From: Flagellimonas marinaquae
GTDB lineage: Bacteria; Bacteroidota; Bacteroidia; Flavobacteriales; Flavobacteriaceae
Direction of reading: 5' to 3'
Assembly: GCF_003992675.1 (NCBI RefSeq)
Contig: NZ_RZMZ01000014.1
Span: 10,064-74,063, forward strand
DNA length: 64,000 bases
Shown: positions 40,370 through 49,496 of the stretch, in pieces
Position numbering within the stretch: position 1 is the first letter of the stretch
Layout: every line of letters starts with the position of its first letter
The notes under the pieces: model-generated
The model's input: only the letters and a program-made list of their open reading frames with translations
Databases searched by the model: none
What the model was told of the DNA's origin: nothing
Translations under genes and position numbers: made by a program

Positions 40370-40933
40370 ATGAGGACCACAACCAACGATATAGAGACCA
40401 TTGACCGGTTGCTTTCTGGCGACAACACGGCGCTCTACGAGCTTTACGACAAATATTCCGGGGCACTTTTTGGGGTCATCCTCCGTATGTGCAGGGACCA
40501 GAACAAAGCAGAAGATCTACTCCAGGAAACTTTTATTAAAATTTGGAAAAGCATAGATGGCTACGATGCATCCAAGGGAAGATTTTACACATGGGCATAC
40601 CGAATCGCCCGAAATACGACCCTTAATGCATTGCGAACCAAGGACAAGCTCATCCAAACAGATGATTTGAGTGTATATACTAATATAAAGGATGATGAAG
40701 AGGCACCAGATTATTCAGAATTGAAAGGTTCCATAAAATCGTTGGAACCACACCACCAGCAAGCAATCGCACTGGTATATTATAGTGGGTACACGCACAG
40801 GGAAGCCCATGAAAAAATGGGAGTACCGTTGGGCACCTTTAAGTCCTATGTAAGACAAGCACTAAAACAATTAAGGGAGACGTATGGCACCAAACTCATC
40901 TATATTTGGGCCGTTTTAGAATTATTGGCATGA
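40370..40933 (+). CDS. ECF-type RNA polymerase sigma factor
   Basis: 187 residues. Region 2: LYDKYSGALFGVILRMCRDQNKAEDLLQETFIKIWKS, then FYTWAYRIARNTTLNALR. Region 4: EPHHQQAIALVYYSGYTHREAHEKMGVPLGTFKSYVRQALKQLR. It belongs to the group paired with RskA-like anti-sigma factors; the anti-sigma gene overlaps the stop codon by 4 bp (ATGA). The linked fasciclin gene on the other strand is a likely regulon member. Confidence 0.94.
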   Translation: MRTTTNDIETIDRLLSGDNTALYELYDKYSGALFGVILRMCRDQNKAEDLLQETFIKIWKSIDGYDASKGRFYTWAYRIARNTTLNALRTKDKLIQTDDLSVYTNIKDDEEAPDYSELKGSIKSLEPHHQQAIALVYYSGYTHREAHEKMGVPLGTFKSYVRQALKQLRETYGTKLIYIWAVLELLA

Positions 40934-41685
40934 TGGAAAAGAAAAAGATATTGGAAGAAGGACTTCTGGAGCTTTATCTTACCGGAGAGCTTTCAAAAGA
41001 AGAGGCCTCCATGGTGGAAGAAGCCCTGGGCCAAGATACATCACTACAGGAGCAATTCGATGCTCTGGAAGCCGATTTTGAGCGTATGGGCATGGAGCAG
41101 GCCATTGTGCCGCCCCCAGCGGTAAAGGCACGAATAAAAGATGCCGTGCAACCCAATTTGATTCGCAAGACCAATTGGATGCCCCTTTCCATAGCGGCAG
41201 GTTTTGCCCTGATTTTTGGCCTGAGCAGCTTTTGGCTCTATGAAAAATGGCAAAATGCCGAAGGCAACTTGGAGATGCTCCAAACACAGACCTATAGATT
41301 ACAACGCCAAGTGGACAATTTGGAATCGGAATTTCGATTGACCTCCAATCGTTTGGAAAGTATCAACAATCCCGATGTAATTCCGTTGGTACTGTACGGT
41401 AATCAAAAGGCCCCTAACGGAAAAGCCGTAGCCTATGTAAACCACAAGAACCAATTGGTGCTGGTCAACCCAAAAGGTCTACCTACCCTACCGAGCCATC
41501 AAACGTATCAAATGTGGAGCGATGTGGATGGGGAAATGATCAATATGGGCACCTTTCCCACCGACACCGAACTGGTATCCCTAAAATATATCGAAAACGC
41601 TGAATCCCTGAACATTACCATTGAACCTGCGGGCGGAAGCGACCATCCCAATGTGGAACAATTGGTTTCCTATGTCACACTGTGA
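40930..41685 (+). CDS. RskA-like anti-sigma factor
   Basis: 251 residues from the ATG at 40930, which overlaps the sigma stop; an ATG at 40906 lies inside the sigma gene. The N-terminal cytoplasmic anti-sigma domain (about 1-75) has GLLELYLTGELSKEEASMVEEAL. A transmembrane helix sits near 79-97 (MPLSIAAGFALIFGLSSFW), then a coiled coil (LQTQTYRLQRQVDNLESEF) and an extracytoplasmic RskA-C domain (VAYVNHKNQLVLVNPKGLP, then MWSDVDGEMINMGTF). It sequesters the cognate sigma factor at the membrane until a signal releases it. Confidence 0.92.
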   Translation: MMEKKKILEEGLLELYLTGELSKEEASMVEEALGQDTSLQEQFDALEADFERMGMEQAIVPPPAVKARIKDAVQPNLIRKTNWMPLSIAAGFALIFGLSSFWLYEKWQNAEGNLEMLQTQTYRLQRQVDNLESEFRLTSNRLESINNPDVIPLVLYGNQKAPNGKAVAYVNHKNQLVLVNPKGLPTLPSHQTYQMWSDVDGEMINMGTFPTDTELVSLKYIENAESLNITIEPAGGSDHPNVEQLVSYVTL

Positions 41686-41708
41686 TCTTTTGAAAGTGTA
41701 TCTGAATA

Positions 41709-41757
41709 AAAGTGGGACATTGACCAAGGAAAAATCCTTTTTACAATATCCCACTTT
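41709..41757 (+). terminator. Possible terminator after the sigma/anti-sigma pair
   Basis: Nested inverted repeats: outer AAAGTGGGA (41709-41717) / TCCCACTTT (41749-41757), inner AAGGA / TCCTT (41726-41739) followed by TTTT. Located 24 bp after the anti-sigma stop and before a convergent gene. Confidence 0.45.
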
Positions 41758-41788
41758 CCGGACTAAAATCATTAAAAATCAAGAAACC

Positions 41789-43405
41789 TCATCCAACCAT
41801 TTCTGGTTGTAAATTCCAATTTTCGTTGGCCAAGAGTACTTGGTCAAAATCGATACCCTCGATGGGCTTTAAGGTCTGACTTGCAGCGTCCCATTCTATT
41901 CTTCTTCCCAACTTCCAAGACAAACCTGCCATGTGGGCCGAAATCGCTTCATCAAAGCCTTCGTTGATACCGCAACTGACCTTTCCTCCGTTTTTTATCA
42001 CGCTCAACCATTCCCGCATGTGCAAAAAGGTGGAATCCACACGGACCCCATCAATATAGGTCCACATGAGCCCCTTATCGGCGAAATATTGGGAGGTTGC
42101 GGACGAAACCGCATCGGTGGCGGCACCCGCAGGATCGTATTGATAAATGGGCACATCGGGTCTCATTTTTTCAGCCTCCAGCATAGCGGCATAGCGAGTG
42201 GATGCTCCATCTGGCCATACGGTCAACCTATTGCCCAGTTCCATGGTGGCATCATGCCCCATCAAAACGGTTGGTCTATTGAAGCCGTTGCCCAAGGTAG
42301 CGCTATAACAGAATGTCATGCCTTTTTCTTTACCCTTGGTCTGGCTGCTGCCCGTGCTGAAATCCGGGAACTCCATATTCACTTGGATGACATCGGGAAC
42401 GTTTCTGCCATCATTATGGGTATATATACCTCCTGAAGCACTTACCGAAGCAGGTATCCCCATATTGAGCACGCAATTCAGACGGTCGTAATCGTGGGTC
42501 AATAAATCCCCGGATAGCCCAGAGCCATAGGCCCACCATTTACGCCATCTAAAGAAGTGGTTCTTATTGAAAGGCACCTTTGGTGCAGAGCCCAAGAATT
42601 GCTCCCAATCAATAGTTTCGGGACTGGCTTTCTCGTGGATATCATAGTTCCAGGCACCATTGTCATCGTTTCTGTTGGTATTGGTCTGAATCAATGACAC
42701 GTGGCCCAATGTCCCTTTTTCCACAATATCCCTTGCTGTTCCAAAACTAAGGGTTTGTCTGTGCTGGTGACCCACGGCAAAAACGGCATCTGAATTTTCC
42801 GCAGCTTCACGTAATGTATAGGTTTCACCTACGGTATGTGTCATCGGTTTTTCAACATACACATGCACATTGTTGTTCAAAGCTTCGATGGACATGGGAG
42901 CGTGCCAGTGATCTGGTGTTGCGATGACAACGGCGTCCACCTCCCCACTTTGGATCATCTCTTTATAGGTTTTGTACCTTTTGATTTTATCATCTGTAGT
43001 GGAAAAGGAATTGATAAATGTTTCTGCCCTCACATCGAAGATGTCGCAGATACCCACCAATTTGACATTGAGGCGTTCTTGGCTTTCAAAATCTTCCAAT
43101 CTCTTATTATTGGGGTCTTCAATGGCAGCCAAACGCATCTCTTCCTTCCATTCATCCGTAGCGAAACCCAAGGCCCTTGTCAACTGTTCGCCTCTAATAC
43201 CAAAACCGATTACGCCGATACGAACGGGGTCACCCCCTATTCCAGGTACGGCAGGTGGCATCGATGGCTTTATGTTGAGTTGTTCCAAAATTTCTGAACG
43301 CTTTTTTCTGGAACCGACCGAAGTGGCAGCTCCGGCCCACCATACAGCGCCCAATATGGGAAGGCCTCCCAATCCTATCAAAAGGTCTCTTCTAGTCCAT
43401 TTCAT
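41789..43405 (-). CDS. Tat-exported Gfo/Idh/MocA-family oxidoreductase
   Basis: 538 residues. The N-terminus MKWTRRDLLIGLGGLPILGAV is a twin-arginine signal, so the enzyme is exported folded with its nucleotide cofactor. The Rossmann fold begins IGVIGFGIRGEQLTRAL. The family's active-site signature HVYVEKPMTHTVGE and the upstream VVIATPDHWHAPMSIEAL are present, with the GFO_IDH_MocA C-terminal domain after about residue 250. Family members oxidise or hydrolyse sugar derivatives. The substrate is unknown; exported members are common in Bacteroidota that degrade glycans. The 4-bp overlap with the DoxX gene upstream indicates translational coupling. Confidence 0.9.
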   Translation of the reverse strand: MKWTRRDLLIGLGGLPILGAVWWAGAATSVGSRKKRSEILEQLNIKPSMPPAVPGIGGDPVRIGVIGFGIRGEQLTRALGFATDEWKEEMRLAAIEDPNNKRLEDFESQERLNVKLVGICDIFDVRAETFINSFSTTDDKIKRYKTYKEMIQSGEVDAVVIATPDHWHAPMSIEALNNNVHVYVEKPMTHTVGETYTLREAAENSDAVFAVGHQHRQTLSFGTARDIVEKGTLGHVSLIQTNTNRNDDNGAWNYDIHEKASPETIDWEQFLGSAPKVPFNKNHFFRWRKWWAYGSGLSGDLLTHDYDRLNCVLNMGIPASVSASGGIYTHNDGRNVPDVIQVNMEFPDFSTGSSQTKGKEKGMTFCYSATLGNGFNRPTVLMGHDATMELGNRLTVWPDGASTRYAAMLEAEKMRPDVPIYQYDPAGAATDAVSSATSQYFADKGLMWTYIDGVRVDSTFLHMREWLSVIKNGGKVSCGINEGFDEAISAHMAGLSWKLGRRIEWDAASQTLKPIEGIDFDQVLLANENWNLQPEMVG

Positions 43406-43881
43406 TGCTCCTGGGTTTTAAGTTTGTGTTTTCTGAGATAGTCCAATCCAAAATACTGGCCGGTCGGCAATTGAAAGATGACCATACAGGCCACCAATTC
43501 AATCAAGTTTTTGTTGATGAGCCAATAGTTTCCTTCCACATTCATTTGCGTAAGGCCAGGGAAGGGCGGGTGTGCCAAAAAGTAAAGGGCAAGCAGGCCA
43601 ATGCCTACAATGGCGCCAATACGTTCAAAAATGCCCAAGGTAAAGGTCACTCCCACCACCATAAGGGCAATAATGTTCAAGGTGTCCACCCAACCGATGG
43701 TCGCATCGCCTATCAACATGTTAAAGAACCAGTCAAACGGTCCTTGTGCGGTTGCCAAGTACCCGAATGAAGTCCACTCGGGGTTGTACATTTTCACCAC
43801 ACCTTCAAATAAAAAGTGCCACCCTATAAATATGCGAAGCAGGGTAACACTTGCTTTTAGTTTATTGTGATTTTGGTTCAT
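43402..43881 (-). CDS. DoxX-family membrane protein
   Basis: 159 residues with four predicted helices (about 10-30, 68-88, 92-112 and 125-145). LLRIFIGWHFLFEGVVKMYNPEWTS is the DoxX opening, and the rest is a small hydrophobic bundle. DoxX proteins are quinone-linked membrane subunits or unknown redox partners. The last bases overlap the start of a Tat-exported Gfo/Idh/MocA oxidoreductase, so the pair may form a membrane-linked dehydrogenase; this is inference. The 275 bp between this start and the rimO stop holds no recognised gene. Confidence 0.88.
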   Translation of the reverse strand: MNQNHNKLKASVTLLRIFIGWHFLFEGVVKMYNPEWTSFGYLATAQGPFDWFFNMLIGDATIGWVDTLNIIALMVVGVTFTLGIFERIGAIVGIGLLALYFLAHPPFPGLTQMNVEGNYWLINKNLIELVACMVIFQLPTGQYFGLDYLRKHKLKTQEQ

Positions 43882-44156
43882 AATGGTTATAGTTAATCGT
43901 CAATATTCAATGCAGCTCCACATAAGGGTTTGTACCATATTGGGGACATCAACTGTTGGAAATATATTTTGAAGTACTAAAAGTAGCCTACAGGTTGCTG
44001 ACAAACCATGACCAATGTCAGTTTCAGTGGTTTACGGAAAAAAGAAGGGAAAATACAGGGCAGATGTGAGACTGACATCACATACCATGGAATTCATGGG
44101 GCATAACCGTGGTGTTTTATGCCAAGAAGTATATCAATTGAAAAGAAACAGTTTGA

Positions 44157-45458
44157 TTAAACGGGCTCTCCGAAAAGGTCGTAGTCGGATGCATCGGTAA
44201 TCTTGATGTTGGTAAAATCACCGATTTTGACGTAATGCTTGGTCGCATCGATAAGCACTTCGTTATCCACATCGGGAGAATCGAATTCGGTACGGCCAAT
44301 AAAATGATGCCCTTCCTTCCTATCGATGATGCAACGGAAGGTCTTGCCAATTTTTTCTTGGTTGAGCTCCCAAGAAATCTGGGATTGTATTTCCATGATA
44401 GCATTGGCCCGTTCTTGCTTTACATCTTCAGGAACATCGTCCTCCAACTGATACGCATGGGTATTTTCCTCATGACTATAGGTAAAGCAGCCCAATCGCT
44501 CAAAGCGCATCTCTTGCACCCATTGTTTCAAGGTCTCAAAGTCTTCCTCGGTTTCTCCGGGATACCCCACGATCAAGGTAGTTCGGATAGCCATTCCAGG
44601 TACAGCAGCCCTAAAATCCTGTAACAGTTTTGTGGTTTTGGCTTGGGTGGTTCCTCTACGCATACTTTTAAGGATACTGTCCGATATATGCTGCAACGGA
44701 ATATCGATATAATTGCAGATTTTGGGCTCGTTGCGCATCACCTCCAAAACATCCATAGGGAAGCCTGTTGGGAAAGCGTAGTGCAAGCGAATCCATTCAA
44801 TACCCTCCACTTGGGCCAAAGCTTGGAGGAGTTCGGCCAAGTTTCTTTTTTTATAGAGGTCCAAACCATAATACGTAAGGTCCTGGGCTATCAAAATCAA
44901 TTCCTTAACGCCATTAGCAGCCAGTTTTTCGGCCTCTTTCACCAAATCTTCAATGGGTGTGCTACGGTGCTTACCACGCATTAATGGAATTGCACAAAAG
45001 GAACAAGGTCTATCGCAACCTTCTGCGATTTTAAGGTAAGCATAGTTCTTTGGCGTTGTGGTCAAACGTTCCCCAATCAGCTCATGCTTGTAGTCCGCAC
45101 CAAGGGCCTTCAACAAGTTGGGCAGGTCGGTGGTACCAAAATAGGCATCCACATTGGGAATCTCCTTTTCCAAATCGGGTTTATAGCGTTCGCTCAAACA
45201 ACCTGTCACAAAAACCTTATCGACATGACCGGCTTCCTTGCGCTGCACATAATCCAAAATCGTGTTCACACTTTCTTCCTTGGCATTGGCAATAAACCCA
45301 CAGGTATTAATGACCACCACATTACCTTCCTCTTCATGGGCAACCTCTTTATTGTTGGCCCGCAATTGGCCCATCAATACTTCGGAATCGTAGACGTTTT
45401 TGCTACAACCCAAAGTCACCACATTGATTTTGTTCTTTTTAAGCGATTTTGTGCGCAT
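44157..45458 (-). CDS. rimO: Ribosomal protein S12 methylthiotransferase
   Basis: 433 residues. It adds a methylthio group to an Asp of ribosomal protein S12. The N-terminal UPF0004 domain has KINVVTLGCSKNVYDSEVLMGQL, VVINTCGFI and VTGCLSERYKPDLEKEIP (cluster cysteines). The radical-SAM domain has the Cx3Cx2C motif in EGCDRPCSFCAIPLMRGKHRS. The C-terminal TRAM domain is at about 370-433 (GKTFRCIIDRKEGHHFIGRTEFDSPDVDNEVLI). It is alone on the strand, with 78 bp to the amidase upstream. Confidence 0.95.
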   Translation of the reverse strand: MRTKSLKKNKINVVTLGCSKNVYDSEVLMGQLRANNKEVAHEEEGNVVVINTCGFIANAKEESVNTILDYVQRKEAGHVDKVFVTGCLSERYKPDLEKEIPNVDAYFGTTDLPNLLKALGADYKHELIGERLTTTPKNYAYLKIAEGCDRPCSFCAIPLMRGKHRSTPIEDLVKEAEKLAANGVKELILIAQDLTYYGLDLYKKRNLAELLQALAQVEGIEWIRLHYAFPTGFPMDVLEVMRNEPKICNYIDIPLQHISDSILKSMRRGTTQAKTTKLLQDFRAAVPGMAIRTTLIVGYPGETEEDFETLKQWVQEMRFERLGCFTYSHEENTHAYQLEDDVPEDVKQERANAIMEIQSQISWELNQEKIGKTFRCIIDRKEGHHFIGRTEFDSPDVDNEVLIDATKHYVKIGDFTNIKITDASDYDLFGEPV

Positions 45459-45536
45459 AGTTCCTTAAAATGGAGTGCAAAAATACAACAACACAATGCA
45501 TTACAACCCCATTAGATCATAATTTTAAAGAGGCAT

Positions 45537-47198
45537 CTAGTTTTTGTACCCTTCGGGAATCTTTCGGGCCTTGGTCAAATCTTCAAAGGCTTTTCCCATT
45601 CGCAACAATTGAGCTTCCGACAAGGGTTTTCCAATAAAGGTCAAGCTTTCCGGTTCGCCATCGGCCTTGTATCCCATCGGAACGGTCAGGGCTGGGTATT
45701 CTGCCACAGCCGCATAGCCTGCATGGTAGTTATTGATGCTCAAAACTGCGTCCAAGTCTTGCTCTTCCATGATGTTGAAGAATGCCCTACCCGATTTTTT
45801 TAGATTGATTTTGATTTCCTCAAATTGTTCTGCCGTAGTGGAATCCGCCAAAATCCCGTCCAATCGCTCTTGACCATAAGGAATCCTGACCAAGGAATCC
45901 TGTTGGTTGAATTTCACTACATCTTCAACGCTATCTACTGTAACCACATCTTTATTTTTGACCTGGGCACCAATGTATGAGGGTAAGTCCTGCTTCATGT
46001 CCAAGTTCAGCAAGGTCACAAAGCCATCCAAGGGAATATTTTCAGGTTCAAATTCGATAATCTCCGCACCAGCTGTACGCAAGGCTTCCACATTGGCAGC
46101 GTAGATAGAATCCGCTTCCATGAGGCTGGTCATGACCCCGAATCGGAAATCTTGAATCGATGCTGAATCCATGGCTAGGGACAACATATCCTGTTCCTGA
46201 CCAACGGACTTGTCATCTTCGTTATCCTTGCCCAACATGGCATCCAATAAAATGGCATTGTCCGTGACATTCTTGGTCATGGGGCCCGGCGTATCGAGGG
46301 TGCTGGAAATAGGCACTATTCCTGTCCGGCTCAGCAAACCAATGGTAGGTTTTAGGCCCACCACCGAGTTCTGACTGGAGGGTGAAAGTATAGAGCCTGA
46401 GGTTTCGGTACCCACCGCACCTACGGCATAATTGGCCGCTGTGGATGTTCCACTGCCCGCACTGGAGCCACCGGTGTCAAATACCCGTCTTCCATAAGGG
46501 TTTAAGGTCTGACCGCCTACCGCACTCTGGCCATTTGGACAAACGCCACAGATAAAGTTGGCCCACTCGCTCAAGTTGGCCTTGCCCAAAATTAGCGCAC
46601 CTTTTTCTTTTAAACGTTTCACGATAAAGGCATCGTCGGTCTGGCTTTGCTGCAAGGCAATGGCACCTGCGGTCGTCTTCATTTCGGAGGTACCAATGTT
46701 GTCCTTCAACAATATGGGCATTCCGTAAATGGGATGGTGGTCGCCTTGGTTGGCGTCCAACTTACGGGCTTCTTCCAGTACATTGGGATTGAGCGCGATA
46801 ATGGTGTTCAGGGTAGTATTGTTGGGAAGTTCGTATTTGTAGATTCGGTGCAGATAGAAGAGCACCAAATCTTCGTAGGTGAACTCACCAGATTTGATAT
46901 GGTTTTGGATAGTCGGGATATCCTGCTCCAAGACCAAAGGCTTCATACGTTCATACTTTTCATCCGTATATTGGGAAACCTCTTCGTAAAGGGGCAAAAA
47001 CACCTCATTTTTGTCCAAAACTTTACTTTGGATAAACTTATAGCGCATCCGTGGGCTTTCATTATCTGCACTTGCCGCTACTTCCGAAGAATCGTTGTAG
47101 GGCGTCCAAAGAACAACATCGTCTTTAGGTGTTGCTTCTTTTTGTTTACAGGAAATGAATCCAATCAGGATAAAGAAAAATAAGAGGTTTTTGTACAT
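45537..47198 (-). CDS. Amidase-signature lipoprotein
   Basis: 553 residues. The N-terminal signal ends at the lipobox GFISC, so it is a membrane-anchored periplasmic or surface enzyme. The amidase-signature Ser-cisSer-Lys triad is visible: the Lys in MPILLKDNIGTSEMKTTAGA, the cis-Ser in TGGSSAGSGTSTAANYAVGA, and the nucleophile region GTETSGSILSPSSQNSVVGLKPT. The C-terminal NNYHAGYAAVAEYPALTVPMGY completes the fold. The enzyme hydrolyses amide bonds; the substrate is unknown. Extracytoplasmic amidases of this type occur widely in Bacteroidota. It is followed, in reading direction, by rimO. Confidence 0.92.
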   Translation of the reverse strand: MYKNLLFFFILIGFISCKQKEATPKDDVVLWTPYNDSSEVAASADNESPRMRYKFIQSKVLDKNEVFLPLYEEVSQYTDEKYERMKPLVLEQDIPTIQNHIKSGEFTYEDLVLFYLHRIYKYELPNNTTLNTIIALNPNVLEEARKLDANQGDHHPIYGMPILLKDNIGTSEMKTTAGAIALQQSQTDDAFIVKRLKEKGALILGKANLSEWANFICGVCPNGQSAVGGQTLNPYGRRVFDTGGSSAGSGTSTAANYAVGAVGTETSGSILSPSSQNSVVGLKPTIGLLSRTGIVPISSTLDTPGPMTKNVTDNAILLDAMLGKDNEDDKSVGQEQDMLSLAMDSASIQDFRFGVMTSLMEADSIYAANVEALRTAGAEIIEFEPENIPLDGFVTLLNLDMKQDLPSYIGAQVKNKDVVTVDSVEDVVKFNQQDSLVRIPYGQERLDGILADSTTAEQFEEIKINLKKSGRAFFNIMEEQDLDAVLSINNYHAGYAAVAEYPALTVPMGYKADGEPESLTFIGKPLSEAQLLRMGKAFEDLTKARKIPEGYKN

Positions 47199-47202
47199 AC
47201 TA

Positions 47203-48285
47203 TTAGTGATTTTTAGAGTAAATGGCGGTGGATAAGGCTATTGCCCCAGCAAATGGAGCTCCCAGTAAGGTGGCTATGATTGTGGAGTCAAAAACCATAT
47301 CAAAATAATTAACCGTGAAATAGCCTACGATCCAAAAAATCAAAAGTAAAAATATGTACCAAGAAAAAAACAAAATAAAAATGTTCGAACTCATTAGTGC
47401 CTTTATAAATATTTGAAATGTAGTCCTTAACCTTTTTTTAGGTTTCAAAGTATCCTGAGTCGGCACTACTAAATCATTCATATTGTTCACTTCGTCAGCG
47501 AACATCTCCATATATTTTTTTCTTAAACCTTCTAACTTATTATTAGGTACGTTAGTACTATCTGGTTTGATATGAGTAAATTCGTAGGCTATTAGAAAAT
47601 CTATTGGAGAAATTATTTTTTCAATCTCCTTTCTTTCATTTATTCTTTTGCCAAGCTTATCCTTCACCTGCGAAAAAGCTTTCAAAATTTTATTGGTTAA
47701 ATCTGAAAATTCTATCCAATCAAACTTTTTAACTAATCTGGTTTCTATGTTCGCAACGGAAACAGGAAGTTTATCGTATTTCATTTCTCCAAAATGCTGA
47801 ATAGCCTTTTCCAAATATTTATCAGAATTTGATAGTTGTCTCTCATCGCCACTTATCAAATAATCCTTTAATTCCTTTCTTAGAGAAAAAATGTAGCAAA
47901 ATGGAAGATACTTCTTAGCTAAGGCTTTTTTTGATTCTTTTTTCGACCAATATTCATAAACTAAACGAAATACAACCCAAATAAGACCAGAAATCAAAAC
48001 ACCTAAAAGCCATCTCAACCAAAAATTATAACTCTCAAAATACGATTGAAGAAGTTCACGGTTCAAAAACTTAAAAAGTGAATAAAAATAATTTCCCTCA
48101 AATCCTCCCGGAAGAACAGGTACAATATTTACAATGAAAAATATGGTTGACCAAAAATAAACACCCCAAGAAACCTCAAACTTCCAATTATTTCTTTCTC
48201 GATATTTAAAAAGACTATTAATTGATTCAAAATAACTAGAAATTTTATCGTTAATTAGGTTTTCAACATCTTCTGATTGATTCAT
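47203..48285 (-). CDS. AT-rich orphan membrane protein of unknown function
   Basis: 360 residues. Two N-terminal helices (about 45-65 and 88-112) and two C-terminal helices (about 300-323 and 330-352) flank a long, charged, cytoplasm-like middle region rich in Lys, Glu and Asn (KKESKKALAKKYLPF, KDKLGKRINERKEIEK). I recognise no family. Codon use (many AAA, AAT, TTT, ATA) and base composition are clearly more AT-rich than in ftsY and the amidase on either side, which suggests recent transfer. It starts 29 bp after the ftsY stop and ends 4 bp before the amidase start. Confidence 0.75.
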   Translation of the reverse strand: MNQSEDVENLINDKISSYFESINSLFKYRERNNWKFEVSWGVYFWSTIFFIVNIVPVLPGGFEGNYFYSLFKFLNRELLQSYFESYNFWLRWLLGVLISGLIWVVFRLVYEYWSKKESKKALAKKYLPFCYIFSLRKELKDYLISGDERQLSNSDKYLEKAIQHFGEMKYDKLPVSVANIETRLVKKFDWIEFSDLTNKILKAFSQVKDKLGKRINERKEIEKIISPIDFLIAYEFTHIKPDSTNVPNNKLEGLRKKYMEMFADEVNNMNDLVVPTQDTLKPKKRLRTTFQIFIKALMSSNIFILFFSWYIFLLLIFWIVGYFTVNYFDMVFDSTIIATLLGAPFAGAIALSTAIYSKNH

Positions 48286-48314
48286 CCTTCCAAATTTAAT
48301 TTTTCATTTTTTTA

Positions 48315-49271
48315 CTATAAATTAAAAAATGAATCGACAAACTCGTATTTATTGAACACTTGAAGGTCTTCGATGCCTTCCCCGACACCGATATATTTTA
48401 CCGGAATCTGAAACTGGTCCGAAATTCCGATGACAACGCCGCCCTTGGCTGTACCATCCAGTTTGGTAACGGCCAAGCTGGTCACTTCGGTGGCTTTGGT
48501 AAACTGTTTGGCCTGTTCAAATGCGTTTTGTCCGGTGGAACCATCCAAAACCAAAAGTACTTCGTGGGGCGCATCGGGCACTACTTTTTGCATCACCCTC
48601 TTTACCTTGGAAAGTTCGTTCATCAGATTGACTTTATTGTGAAGGCGGCCTGCCGTATCGACCAATACTACGTCGGCCTTTTCCGCAACTGCGGAATGCA
48701 GGGTATCGAATGCCACGGATGCCGGGTCACTGCCCATTTTTTGTTTAATGATAGGCACGTCAACTCGTTGGGCCCAGACTTCCAGCTGATCAATTGCCGC
48801 CGCACGGAAGGTATCCGCAGCTCCTAAAACCACTTTCAATCCTTTTGCCTTAAACTTATGGGCCAATTTACCAATGGTTGTTGTCTTACCCACCCCATTT
48901 ACGCCAACCACCATGATCACATAGGGTTTTTTATCGGTGGGAACGGTTATCTCGCTGTCTTCCCCTGAATTGGTTTCGGAAAGCAGTCCAGCAATTTCCT
49001 CGCGTAAAATGGTATTGAGTTCATCGGTGCCCATATATTTATCCCGGGACACACGCTCTTCGATACGCTCAATGATTTTAAGGGTGGTGTTCACTCCAAC
49101 ATCCGAAGTTACCAATACTTCTTCCAGGTTGTCCAAGACCTCATCGTCAACCTTGGATTTACCGGCCACCGCCTGGCCCAATTTTCCGAAAAAACTGGTC
49201 TTGGATTTTTCCAGACCCTTATCCAGGGTCTCCTTTTTATCCTTTGAAAATATATTTTTGAATAAGCTCAT
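48315..49271 (-). CDS. ftsY: Signal recognition particle receptor FtsY
   Basis: 318 residues from the ATG at 49271 (MSLFKNIFSKDKKETLDKGL); an ATG 11 codons upstream adds no conserved sequence. SRP GTPase motifs: G1 VVGVNGVGKTTTIGKLAHKF, G2 LGAADTFRAAAIDQL, G3 LVDTAGRLHNKVNLMNEL, G4 TKLDGTAKGGV and the closing PVKYIGVGEGIEDLQVF. The N domain is at about 15-100 and the acidic A domain is minimal. It receives ribosome-SRP complexes at the membrane for co-translational insertion. Confidence 0.95.
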   Translation of the reverse strand: MSLFKNIFSKDKKETLDKGLEKSKTSFFGKLGQAVAGKSKVDDEVLDNLEEVLVTSDVGVNTTLKIIERIEERVSRDKYMGTDELNTILREEIAGLLSETNSGEDSEITVPTDKKPYVIMVVGVNGVGKTTTIGKLAHKFKAKGLKVVLGAADTFRAAAIDQLEVWAQRVDVPIIKQKMGSDPASVAFDTLHSAVAEKADVVLVDTAGRLHNKVNLMNELSKVKRVMQKVVPDAPHEVLLVLDGSTGQNAFEQAKQFTKATEVTSLAVTKLDGTAKGGVVIGISDQFQIPVKYIGVGEGIEDLQVFNKYEFVDSFFNL

Positions 49272-49496
49272 CCTGTGTTCTTTGAGAATGACCAAAGATA
49301 GCAAAGTAAGGGGAGTTTTGTTTAGTCTAATTTCAGAATACGCCCTATCCGATTCCTTTGGGATAGCAAATAAATAGCATCTCTTAAACCCAAGAAATGC
49401 AGCGTTTTACCATCTATACAAAGTGCTTCACAACAAAAGTTGCGATCAAACCTATATAGTGGGCTATTTTTGACCTACCTCAACAACAACCCTTAC

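Noticed and set aside
44015..44200. 61-codon plus-strand frame between the DoxX and rimO genes
   Set aside because: It overlaps the rimO 3' end on the other strand and lacks any family resemblance.
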